From Phil1 sp963643205 (GTDB lineage: Bacteria; Bacillota; Clostridia; Christensenellales; CAG-138), in contig CAVIJJ010000030.1 in assembly GCA_963643205.1 (NCBI GenBank), forward strand, positions 1 through 15,060: a DNA stretch of 15,060 nt. Reading direction: 5' to 3'. Below, in pieces: positions 1 to 6,442 of this stretch (position 1 is the stretch's first letter; every line of letters begins with the position of its first letter). Made by a program: the position numbers and the translations under genes. The notes beneath the pieces are model-generated. The model ran no database searches. It had not been told where the DNA came from and saw nothing but the letters and a program-made list of their open reading frames with translations.

Positions 1-1
1 G

Positions 2-76
2 CAATTCAATTATGGCAAAGCGGGAACCTATATTGAAACTGAACGAATTGTTTATTATAATCAGGGCATAAGCTAA
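2..76 (+). CDS. 3' end of an unidentified gene (partial)
   Basis: An open frame runs from the window edge to a TAA at 74-76 and encodes 24 residues ending GTYIETERIVYYNQGIS. The alternating polar and hydrophobic residues would suit a terminal beta hairpin, but the tail is too short to name a family. It stops 18 bases before the start of the response regulator gene on the same strand, so it may belong to the same transcript. That this is a real gene end is inferred from its position and from codons resembling those of its neighbours. It could be a chance open stretch. Confidence 0.45.
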   Translation, partial: QFNYGKAGTYIETERIVYYNQGIS

Positions 77-81
77 GGCTT

Positions 82-87
82 GGGAGG
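82..87 (+). promoter_or_regulatory. Shine-Dalgarno site that fixes the start of the first response regulator
   Basis: GGGAGG is followed by a 7-base spacer and ATG at 95. An in-frame TTG at 80 lies upstream of this site and would add five residues (MGGKI) that are not part of the receiver fold. The ATG is therefore preferred. Confidence 0.8.
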
Positions 88-94
88 TAAAATT

Positions 95-787
95 ATGGCA
101 GCGCAGAAAATAATGATTTGCGACGATCAGATAATGATACATGAAACCTTAGGGGTATATCTTGAAAGCGAAGGCTTTGAGCATATAAGCGCTATGGACG
201 GCGAGGAGGCACTTGAAAAGTTTGAAACCGAAAAGCCGGATCTTATAATACTCGATCTTATGATGCCAAAGCTTTCGGGCCTGGATGTTTGCCGTAAGCT
301 TAGGGAAAAGAGCCGTGTGCCCATAATAATGCTTACCGCTAAGGGCGAGGAGATAGACAGAATTCTTGGTCTTGAGCTCGGCGCGGACGATTATATTGTA
401 AAGCCCTTCAGCGCCAGGGAGGTTGTCGCCCGCGTAAAGGCGGTATTAAGGCGCCTCAGCATGGCCAAGGAACAGCCCCAGCAGGTACTTCGCTTTGATG
501 ATCTGGAGATAAATATAAATAACTACGATGTTCGCGTTAAGGGCGAGCGCATTCCGTTCACCCCTAAGGAAGTGGAAATATTCCAGCTTCTCGCTTCCCA
601 CCCCGGCAAGGTATACGAGCGCGAGACTATTCTTTCGCTTGTTTGGGGCTATGATTTCTATGGCGACACCCGCGCCGTCGATACTCAGATAAAGCGCATC
701 CGCCAGAAGCTGCCCGCGGAAGGCACGGAAAGCTGGAGCATTAAAACCGTTTACGGTGTAGGATACAAATTTGAGGTAAGCAGATAA
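95..787 (+). CDS. OmpR/PhoB-family response regulator (first of two paralogues)
   Basis: A 230-residue cytoplasmic transcription factor expected to be phosphorylated by the kinase encoded immediately downstream. The receiver domain (about 5-121) has the acidic pair D10-D11, phospho-acceptor D54 in LILDLMMP-like context (IILDLMMPKLSG), T81 and K103, which is the complete catalytic set. A linker leads to a winged-helix DNA-binding domain (about 131-230), including FTPKEVEIFQLLASHPG, a VWGYDF segment, the recognition-helix region DTQIKRIRQKL and the C-terminal wing TVYGVGYKF. The start is ATG 95, supported by the GGGAGG site. Its stop codon overlaps the kinase start by one base (TAATG), so translation is probably coupled. 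It is of the general WalR/PhoP/ResD type; sequence alone does not reveal the target genes. It is clearly paralogous to the regulator at 2632. Confidence 0.93.
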   Translation: MAAQKIMICDDQIMIHETLGVYLESEGFEHISAMDGEEALEKFETEKPDLIILDLMMPKLSGLDVCRKLREKSRVPIIMLTAKGEEIDRILGLELGADDYIVKPFSAREVVARVKAVLRRLSMAKEQPQQVLRFDDLEININNYDVRVKGERIPFTPKEVEIFQLLASHPGKVYERETILSLVWGYDFYGDTRAVDTQIKRIRQKLPAEGTESWSIKTVYGVGYKFEVSR

Positions 788-2538
788 TGAAGCATACCCT
801 GCTTATCAAAACCGTATGTCTTGTGCTGTTCACGGTTATATTGAGCGCCGCGCTTACGGCGCTTCTTTTCCGTTTTACCGGCATAAAAAACTATGGCGAG
901 ATGAAAATAAGCGAGCTTAAGCCAAGGGCTGAGTTCATATCGGCCCGCGCCGCGGATTACATTCAGGGAATTATAACCCGTAAGGATTTTGAAAATATAG
1001 TCAATTACGATAGCCGCATTTGGGATGCGGCGCCCTATCTGTATGCCTCGGACGGCACGCTTTTCGGCAGCATAACAAACGATGAGCTCGAGAAAAATAC
1101 GAAGATGATAGAGCCGTATTTGCAGACCGCTCTTAGCGGCGAAGAGGTCAGCTCCGTTATAATGATGGGCGGTATGGCCGGCGTAATAGTGGGCGAGCCC
1201 ATAATCATGACCGACGGAACGGTGATGGGGGCTGTGTTCCTTGTTAAGCCTATGGATGAACTAAGCACCGCGTGGGGAAGCTTAACATCATCCCTTCCGC
1301 TCGCTATGCTGCTCGTGACGCTTATAGCGGTGCCCGTGGCTTATATAGGTTCCCGCGGGCTTACGCGGCCGCTTAATAAAATGAACGAGGCGGCGGTGGC
1401 TATGACCAACGGGGATTTCTCCGTCCGCGCTATTGAAAAGGGAGACGGCGAGGTGGCTCGCCTCGGCCGTTCGCTGAATGAGCTTTCAAGCGCGCTCAGC
1501 GGCACAATAAACGCGCTTATATTTGAACGGAATCGGCTTAAAAACGTGCTTGATGGTCTGCTGGAAGGCGTTATAGCCGTAAATGAGGCCGGGCAGGTTA
1601 TCCAGTCAAATCCCGCGTCAATAACGCTTATGGGCTGCGCAAGCGGCGAAAGCATAGAGCAGTCCCCAATGTATGAAGAACTGCATTCTATGGTCGCGCA
1701 GGTGCTTGCCGACGGCGTGAGCCGCTGGACGGAGCAGAGTTACAAGGAGGCAATGCTGAAATTTACAATATCGGCATTGAACAGCGGCGGCAAAACAGAG
1801 GGCGCCATAATAATGATACAGGATGTTACCGAGGCGGCGCGCCTTGAACAAACCCGCAGGGATTATGTTGCGAATGTTTCCCATGAGCTCAGAACTCCCA
1901 TCGCGTCGATACGCGGGCTTTCGGACGCGCTCTGCGACGGGCTTGTTAAAAAGGATTCGGATAAACTCAGGTACTATGGCTATATTCAGCATGAGGCCAT
2001 GCGCCTCTCCCGTCTTATAGACGATTTGCTGGAGCTAAGCAGGCTTCAGTCCGGCTCCGTTGCCATAGCAAAGTGCAAAATGAGCGTAAACGACCTTATA
2101 AACGATGTTGCCGAAAGATATTCAACAATCGCGAGCGACAACGGCAAAACGCTTTCCGTATCCATGGATGAGGCCGAGCACGAGGCGTACAGCAATCCGG
2201 ACAGGTGCGAACAGGTGCTTATAGCTCTTCTTGATAACGCTATTAAGCACAGTACCTCAGGCGATGTAAGGCTTGGCGTGGATGAGGACGAAAACAAATA
2301 CACTATAACCGTATCCAACCCCGGCGAGATTGCCGACGCGGATATAGACCATATTTTTGAGCGCTTCTATAAGGCCGATAGGGCGCATACAGGTGAGGGT
2401 ACCGGATTGGGCCTTGCGATAGCCAAAGAGATAATGGAGCTTATGGGCGAAAAAATATGGGCGGAAAGCAAGGACGGAACGGTTAAATTCTGCTTTACCG
2501 TGGCGAAGCGCGCCGCGGTGGGCATGATTAAGAACTAA
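787..2538 (+). CDS. Membrane sensor histidine kinase with HAMP and PAS domains (first of two paralogues)
   Basis: A 583-residue membrane kinase, the likely partner of the upstream regulator. Two membrane segments (about 5-29 and 170-188) flank an extracytoplasmic sensor region of about 140 residues. HAMP (about 189-243) and a PAS-like segment (about 250-350, DGLLEGVIAVNEAGQV) follow. The HisKA domain carries phospho-acceptor H366 in VSHELRTP. The HATPase domain has an N-box (LIALLDNAIKHS, N484), an unusual G1 box (VSNPGEI at 509-515 in place of DxGxGI), IFERFYKAD and the G2 box GTGLGLA (538-544). The VxNxG-type G1 box also occurs in other kinases, so activity is still likely. The start overlaps the regulator stop, with GAGG at 773-776 upstream. 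The domain order matches PhoR/WalK-like kinases. The ligand cannot be inferred. Confidence 0.92.
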   Translation: MKHTLLIKTVCLVLFTVILSAALTALLFRFTGIKNYGEMKISELKPRAEFISARAADYIQGIITRKDFENIVNYDSRIWDAAPYLYASDGTLFGSITNDELEKNTKMIEPYLQTALSGEEVSSVIMMGGMAGVIVGEPIIMTDGTVMGAVFLVKPMDELSTAWGSLTSSLPLAMLLVTLIAVPVAYIGSRGLTRPLNKMNEAAVAMTNGDFSVRAIEKGDGEVARLGRSLNELSSALSGTINALIFERNRLKNVLDGLLEGVIAVNEAGQVIQSNPASITLMGCASGESIEQSPMYEELHSMVAQVLADGVSRWTEQSYKEAMLKFTISALNSGGKTEGAIIMIQDVTEAARLEQTRRDYVANVSHELRTPIASIRGLSDALCDGLVKKDSDKLRYYGYIQHEAMRLSRLIDDLLELSRLQSGSVAIAKCKMSVNDLINDVAERYSTIASDNGKTLSVSMDEAEHEAYSNPDRCEQVLIALLDNAIKHSTSGDVRLGVDEDENKYTITVSNPGEIADADIDHIFERFYKADRAHTGEGTGLGLAIAKEIMELMGEKIWAESKDGTVKFCFTVAKRAAVGMIKN

Positions 2539-2560
2539 GTGTGAAGTATATTGCAAATAG

Positions 2561-2591
2561 CTGCGGCAGGATTTGAAAAATTTTGCCGCAG
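2561..2591 (+). repeat. Long imperfect inverted repeat overlapping a promoter
   Basis: The left arm (2561-2574) begins CTGCGGCA and the right arm (2578-2591) ends TGCCGCAG. The 14 paired positions include two G-T pairs at 2569/2583 and 2570/2582, with GAA at the centre. As RNA this gives a stable 14-bp hairpin at the end of the first operon, but no run of T follows, so it is not a classical terminator. As DNA it is a dyad lying over the -35 element and most of the spacer of the promoter for the next operon. This could be a repressor site, a weak terminator or both. Confidence 0.6.
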
Positions 2592-2600
2592 TGTTATAAT
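2573..2600 (+). promoter_or_regulatory. Promoter for the second two-component operon
   Basis: TTGAAA (2573-2578) is separated by 16 bp from a perfect TATAAT (2595-2600), a strong housekeeping-sigma match. Transcription should start near 2607, leaving a leader of about 25 bases that contains GGGAGG. The second system can therefore be expressed independently of the first. Confidence 0.7.
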
Positions 2601-2617
2601 ATTTATAAAGCTACAAT

Positions 2618-2623
2618 GGGAGG
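2618..2623 (+). promoter_or_regulatory. Shine-Dalgarno site that fixes the start of the second response regulator
   Basis: GGGAGG is followed by 8 bases and ATG at 2632. The open frame extends upstream to a TTG at 2551, but that start lacks a ribosome site and would place translation upstream of the predicted promoter. The extra 27 residues are therefore rejected. Confidence 0.8.
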
Positions 2624-2631
2624 TAATCAAT

Positions 2632-3315
2632 ATGAGCAGCGGCAAAATACTGATAGCGGATGACGACAGAAACGTGCATGAGTCGCTCGGTATATATCTT
2701 AAATCCGAGGGCTTTGAAACCGTGGATGTATATGACGGCGCGGCGGCTGTAAGCGCGCTGGACGGTGAAATATCGCTGTGCGTTATGGATATAATGATGC
2801 CGGTAATGAACGGTATCGACGCGTGTAAAGAAATTCGTAAAAACTCACAGGTGCCTATAATAATGCTTACCGCAAAGGGCGAGGAGATTGATAGAATACT
2901 CGGCCTTGAGCTTGGCGCGGACGACTATATAGTTAAGCCGTTCAGCCCCCGCGAGGTTGTGGCAAGAATTAAGGCCGTGCTTAGGCGCACCAGTGAGCAG
3001 CAGAACAATGACGACGGCCGCGTGGCGTTAAACGGGCTTGTTATAGATATAAAGAGCTATACCGTAACCCTTAAGGGCGAGCCTGTTATATGCACGCCTA
3101 AGGAAATAGAAATCCTGTATATGCTTGCCTCGAATCCAGGCCAGGTATTTACCCGCGAGCAGCTCCTCAATAAGGTTTGGGGGTATGATTTCGCAGGCGA
3201 AACCAGAACCGTGGACACGCATATAAAGCGCATCCGCGCAAAGCTTGACAATACCGGCCTTAACTGGTCCATTAAGACTATATACGGCGTAGGATATAAA
3301 TTCGAGGTGGAATAA
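2632..3315 (+). CDS. OmpR/PhoB-family response regulator (second of two paralogues)
   Basis: A 227-residue DNA-binding regulator, probably phosphorylated by the kinase encoded three bases downstream. The receiver (about 4-120) has D10, D11 and D12 in LIADDDR, phospho-acceptor D53 (VMDIMMP), T80 and K102. The winged-helix domain (about 130-227) has CTPKEIEILYMLASNPG, VWGYDF, DTHIKRIRAKL and TIYGVGYKF. It closely resembles the regulator at 95: the segment from the end of beta-4 through alpha-5 (74-119) differs from residues 75-120 of the first regulator at only two positions, while the DNA has about 19 silent codon changes. This indicates an old duplication under strong protein-level constraint. 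The start is set by GGGAGG at 2618 and expression by the promoter at 2573. Target genes are unknown. Confidence 0.93.
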   Translation: MSSGKILIADDDRNVHESLGIYLKSEGFETVDVYDGAAAVSALDGEISLCVMDIMMPVMNGIDACKEIRKNSQVPIIMLTAKGEEIDRILGLELGADDYIVKPFSPREVVARIKAVLRRTSEQQNNDDGRVALNGLVIDIKSYTVTLKGEPVICTPKEIEILYMLASNPGQVFTREQLLNKVWGYDFAGETRTVDTHIKRIRAKLDNTGLNWSIKTIYGVGYKFEVE

Positions 3316-3318
3316 GCA

Positions 3319-5283
3319 ATGCTAAAAAGCGTTTTCTTCCGCCGCCTTGTTTTAATACTTTCCGTTGCCATGCTCATTGCCGCGGCAGTGATGCTTGGCG
3401 GTTATGTGTTCCTGAGTAAAGATGTTTATGCCGAAATAAAGCTTGATGAGCTTCATCCGTCGCTTGATGCCGCGGAGCAGCTCGCGAAGGAATACATGGA
3501 TGGAAATATAGACAAAACCGTGTTCGAGCGGCTTGCTGCGCGGCTTATGCCGTCCAATACCGGCACGGTGCTCTACCTGGACAAGGAAGGAAACGTTCTT
3601 TTTTACGCGGACAGCCTGCTGAATACCGATGCCGAGGGCGCGAAAACTCTGCTTAAAGAGCAGCTTGTTTCGGCGGAAAGCGGGCAGGATGTTAAGGAAA
3701 ACAGACTTAGAACGGATAACGACGGCTCCGCTCTTGCCATAGGCTGCCCCATTGTTGACGACAGCGGCAATATAACGGGTGCCGTTATTATGCTCAGTTC
3801 TCTTAAAATCGTAACGAACGCAACGGGCAAAATGTCCATGCTTGTGCTTATATTGACCATGGTCGCCATACCCGTTGCGCTCATACTTATGGTATGGCGC
3901 GCGAAGAACATAGTCGCGCCGATTCGCCGCATGAACGATGCCGCGAAAGCTATGGCAAAGGGCAGCTTTGATATAAGGCTTGATGAGAATGTACCGGGTG
4001 AGGTTGGCGAGCTTGCGGGTTCGCTGAATAACCTTTGCGCGGAGCTTGACCATACGATTCGTCAGTTGAGCAGCGAAAAAGGGCAGCTTGATCAGCTTCT
4101 CCAGAGCCTTACCGACGGCGTAGCCGCGGTGGATGAGCATGGCGCGCTTACTCATTACAATTCGGCAATAATGCGCATGTTCGGCGCGGTGAGCGTTTCC
4201 AAGCGAGAGGAGCTTATCGCGGACGAAAAGGTTTGGAAGGTATTTGACGAGGTATTTAACTCCGGCAAGCCCCAAACCATAACCTATCCCATGGCGGGTG
4301 ACAAGGTGCTTTGGATAACCGTGTCTCCCGTTGTTACAAGCAGCCACGAGCGCGTAGGCGTCGTTGGCCTGTTCAAGGATATGACAGAGATGGAGCGCGT
4401 GGAGAAACTTAGGCGCGATTATGTTGCCAATGTATCTCACGAGCTTAGAACTCCGCTTACGGCGGTGCGCGGCTTGCTTGAGCCCCTCGCTGACGGCATG
4501 GTTAAGGACGAGGCGGATAAGCAGCGCTATTATAAGATAATGCTGCATGAGGTGCTCAGACTTTCCCGCCTTATTACGGATATGATGACTTTAAGTCGCC
4601 TGCAGTCCGGCACGGAATATATGGAAATATCACGTGTTGACGTGAACGAGCTTGTTCAGGATATCGCGGGAGCGTATTCATCAACGCTTGCCGGCAAGGG
4701 CATAAATCTGGTGCTTGATTGCCCGCGCCCCGTTCCGGATGCCATGACCGATCCGGACAGGATAGAGCAGGTGCTCGTAATTCTGCTTGATAACGCATCA
4801 AAGTATACGCCCGAGGGCGGAACCATAACCATATCCGCCCGCAACGCCAAGGAAAGAATACATATCTCCGTAACCGATACCGGCTGCGGAATACCCGAAA
4901 GCGATCTGCCGCATATATTCGAACGTTTCTATAAGGTGGATAAGTCCCATAGCGAAGGCGGCACGGGGCTTGGCCTCTCAATCGCTCAGTTCATAATGGA
5001 AAAACTCGGCGAGACTATAACCGTGCAGAGTGAGCTTGGTAAGGGCACTTGCTTCATGTTCACATTGCAGCGCTATGTGCGAAACGCCATAGCCCTTGGG
5101 CCTGCCGGCGAAAAGCAGACCCGCTACGGTGATGAGGAGGAAGCCGACGAATACGCGCCCGCTGATAACGAAAACGCGCAGGGCGAGGACGACGGCATAG
5201 TGGATGCGCATTACGAGGTAATAGAGCAGCCACAAAAGAATGAAAAGCAGCAGAATAAGGCCGAAAGGCAGGCCAAGCGATGA
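3319..5283 (+). CDS. Membrane sensor histidine kinase with HAMP, PAS and an acidic C-terminal tail (second of two paralogues)
   Basis: A 654-residue kinase paired with the preceding regulator. Membrane segments at about 10-32 and 173-193 enclose an external region of about 140 residues. HAMP (about 194-250) and a PAS-like region (about 255-355, LTDGVAAVDEHGALTHY) follow. HisKA has H374 in VSHELRTP. HATPase has an N-box (LLDNASKYTPEGG, N492), a canonical G1 box DTGCGI (520-525), IFERFYKVD and GTGLGLS (548-554). The kinase core ends near 585. About 60 further residues (593-654) are hydrophilic, first acidic (DEEEADE) and then rich in Gln and Lys (EQPQKNEKQQNK), with no recognisable domain. That tail is absent from the paralogue at 787. 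The stop overlaps the next gene by four bases (ATGA). The domain order is WalK/PhoR-like; the signal is unknown. Confidence 0.92.
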   Translation: MLKSVFFRRLVLILSVAMLIAAAVMLGGYVFLSKDVYAEIKLDELHPSLDAAEQLAKEYMDGNIDKTVFERLAARLMPSNTGTVLYLDKEGNVLFYADSLLNTDAEGAKTLLKEQLVSAESGQDVKENRLRTDNDGSALAIGCPIVDDSGNITGAVIMLSSLKIVTNATGKMSMLVLILTMVAIPVALILMVWRAKNIVAPIRRMNDAAKAMAKGSFDIRLDENVPGEVGELAGSLNNLCAELDHTIRQLSSEKGQLDQLLQSLTDGVAAVDEHGALTHYNSAIMRMFGAVSVSKREELIADEKVWKVFDEVFNSGKPQTITYPMAGDKVLWITVSPVVTSSHERVGVVGLFKDMTEMERVEKLRRDYVANVSHELRTPLTAVRGLLEPLADGMVKDEADKQRYYKIMLHEVLRLSRLITDMMTLSRLQSGTEYMEISRVDVNELVQDIAGAYSSTLAGKGINLVLDCPRPVPDAMTDPDRIEQVLVILLDNASKYTPEGGTITISARNAKERIHISVTDTGCGIPESDLPHIFERFYKVDKSHSEGGTGLGLSIAQFIMEKLGETITVQSELGKGTCFMFTLQRYVRNAIALGPAGEKQTRYGDEEEADEYAPADNENAQGEDDGIVDAHYEVIEQPQKNEKQQNKAERQAKR

Positions 5284-6182
5284 GCGTATGCAGTATATGC
5301 CCAAGGCAGTGCGGCGCTGATCGCGCGCTTGCGCCGGGCTATTGCGGCGCAGGGGAGAAGGCCAATGTTGCCCGCGCGGCCCTGCACCGCTGGGAAGAGC
5401 CCATTATAAGCGGCGAACGCGGCAGCGGAGCCATATTCTTCTGCGGGTGCAATCTAAACTGTATTTTTTGCCAGAACTACAAAATAAACCATAGCGTTAT
5501 GGGCATAGAGGCGGATGAGAAGACCCTTTGCGATATAATGCTTGAGCTTCAGCGGCAGGGCGCGCACAATATCAATTTTGTTACGCCTTCGCCGCATGTT
5601 TTGCTTCTTTCCCGCGCTATCCCGATGGCGAGAGAAGCGGGCCTTACCATACCTACCGTCTATAACACAAACGCGTACGAGAGCGCCCAAACATTAAAAT
5701 TACTTGAAGGGCTTATTGATATATATCTTCCGGATCTTAAATATGTGTCTCCAAAACTTTCAAAAAGATATAGCGACGCGGAGGATTATTTCGATGTGGC
5801 CGCGGATGCGATAGCGGAGATGTATCGTCAGGTCGGCAACATTGCGCTTGACGAGAACGGAATGGCAAAATCGGGCATTATTATACGCCACATGGTGCTG
5901 CCCGGATGCGTTGACGATACCCGAAGAGTGCTCGATTATATTTCGGCCAATTACCCGAAAAATATCTATATATCGATAATGAGCCAATATGCCCCCACAA
6001 GGGACGATTTACCCAAGCCCATAAACCGCCGCATAACAAAGGGAGAATACGACAGGGCCTTGAATTATGCTATAGATAAGGGGTTTGAGAATGTGTTCAT
6101 ACAGCGTCGAAACTCTGCAGACCTTGCCTATACGCCAAACTTTGACGAAAACGCGGTGTTCGACCAAATAAATAAGGCATAG
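5280..6182 (+). CDS. PflX-like radical SAM protein (COG1313 type, function unknown)
   Basis: A 300-residue soluble radical SAM protein. The SAM-binding [4Fe-4S] motif CxxxCxxC is C57, C61, C64 (CNLNCIFC), preceded by GSGAIFFCGC. An N-terminal group C4, C7, C11, C22 (CSICPRQC and GYCGAG) is typical of this family and may bind a second metal centre. RWEEPIISGERGSG and the C-terminal QRRNSADLAYTPNFDE also match the PflX group, which resembles pyruvate formate-lyase activases but has no assigned substrate as far as I know. No glycyl radical enzyme gene is nearby, so an activase role is unsupported here. The start overlaps the kinase stop (ATGA), implying shared transcription and coupled translation. 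A second ATG-like start is not needed because conserved C4 lies at the very N-terminus. Confidence 0.85.
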   Translation: MSVCSICPRQCGADRALAPGYCGAGEKANVARAALHRWEEPIISGERGSGAIFFCGCNLNCIFCQNYKINHSVMGIEADEKTLCDIMLELQRQGAHNINFVTPSPHVLLLSRAIPMAREAGLTIPTVYNTNAYESAQTLKLLEGLIDIYLPDLKYVSPKLSKRYSDAEDYFDVAADAIAEMYRQVGNIALDENGMAKSGIIIRHMVLPGCVDDTRRVLDYISANYPKNIYISIMSQYAPTRDDLPKPINRRITKGEYDRALNYAIDKGFENVFIQRRNSADLAYTPNFDENAVFDQINKA

Positions 6183-6190
6183 CCTAATAA

Positions 6191-6202
6191 ATTTGGCCAA
6201 AT
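6191..6202. repeat. Perfect 12-bp palindrome after the radical SAM gene
   Basis: ATTTGGCCAAAT reads the same on both strands and begins 8 bases after the radical SAM stop codon. It has no loop, so it is a poor RNA hairpin. It would suit a dimeric DNA-binding protein, but a chance match is possible. Confidence 0.3.
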
Positions 6203-6245
6203 ATGAACGGACTATTAACAATTGAAGTTATTCCCCCAAAAAGCA

Positions 6246-6274
6246 TTGCAAAGCACAAGATATAGTGTTACCAT
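6246..6274 (+). promoter_or_regulatory. Possible promoter of the structured RNA
   Basis: TTGCAA (6246-6251) and TACCAT (6269-6274) are 17 bp apart. Alternatively TATAGT (6261-6266) is a better -10 but lacks a -35 at normal distance. Either would start a transcript at about 6273-6282, just before the closing stem of the RNA. The match is moderate. Confidence 0.35.
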
Positions 6275-6280
6275 ATCATC

Positions 6281-6439
6281 AGCGAAAGAAAGCGGGTCGT
6301 GACAATCGCAGTCATCTTCATTATTGTTTTCCTCCAACCATAAAAGGTTAGGTGGATGGCGGAATGGGGCAAGCCGCCGTTCACCACCAATCAGCTAACG
6401 ACCCGAATTAAAGGGGCTCTGAAAAAGGGCCTCTTTTTT
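6281..6439 (+). ncRNA. Structured non-coding RNA candidate of unknown family
   Basis: The core at 6293-6405 is closed by an exact 8-bp stem: CGGGTCGT (6293-6300) with ACGACCCG (6398-6405). Inside are a stem at 6301-6306/6323-6328 (GACAAT with ATTGTT, one G-U pair, directly stacked on the closing stem), a small hairpin AACC-ATAAAA-GGTT (6336-6349), and a 12-bp hairpin 6351-6362/6374-6385 (GGTGGATGGCGG with CCGCCGTTCACC, two G-U pairs) with loop AATGGGGCAAG. These three are mutually compatible and would form a four-way junction. A Rho-independent terminator follows within 7 bases. A separate promoter for murB lies beyond it, so the RNA is probably an independent transcript rather than a murB leader. 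It does not match my recall of 6S, SRP, tmRNA, tRNA, T-box or common riboswitches. The boundaries are estimates. Confidence 0.6.
6412..6439 (+). terminator. Rho-independent terminator of the structured RNA
   Basis: An 8-bp stem pairs 6412-6419 (AGGGGCTC) with 6427-6434 (GGGCCTCT), including two G-U pairs. It has a 7-base loop TGAAAAA and runs directly into six T (6434-6439). The T-run is on the + strand side, so it ends + strand transcription. It may also end read-through from the radical SAM operon. Confidence 0.85.
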
Positions 6440-6442
6440 ATG

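Noticed and set aside
80..94. TTG start for the first response regulator
   Set aside because: It lies upstream of the GGGAGG site that is properly spaced for ATG 95.
2561..2591. Rho-independent terminator for the first two-component operon
   Set aside because: The hairpin is strong, but the bases after it (TGTTATAATATTT) are not a T-run and form the -10 element of a promoter. Partial termination remains possible.
2551..2631. TTG start giving a 27-residue extension of the second response regulator
   Set aside because: The extension would cover the promoter and dyad, and the ribosome site is at 2618, next to ATG 2632.
3352..4548. 398-codon open frame on the minus strand inside the second kinase gene
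   Set aside because: It is antisense to a gene with complete kinase motifs, has no domain signature or ribosome site, and its His/Arg/Tyr-rich product is what the local codon bias gives in a shadow frame.
6203..6265. 20-codon open frame starting ATG in the non-coding gap
   Set aside because: No Shine-Dalgarno precedes it and its sequence has no signal or membrane pattern; chance is sufficient.
6293..6405. ZTP (pfl) riboswitch
   Set aside because: The opening GGGTCGTGAC and closing CGACCC, and an ACCACC segment, recall that family. The conserved core after the second stem and the downstream GCCGCCTGGGC-type segment are missing, and a separate murB promoter follows the terminator.
6281..6439. 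SRP RNA, 6S RNA, tmRNA or tRNA-Sec
   Set aside because: No SRP apical GGAAG/AGCAG core, no 6S-type rod with a central bubble, no tmRNA tag frame, and no tRNA T-loop or CCA end could be found.
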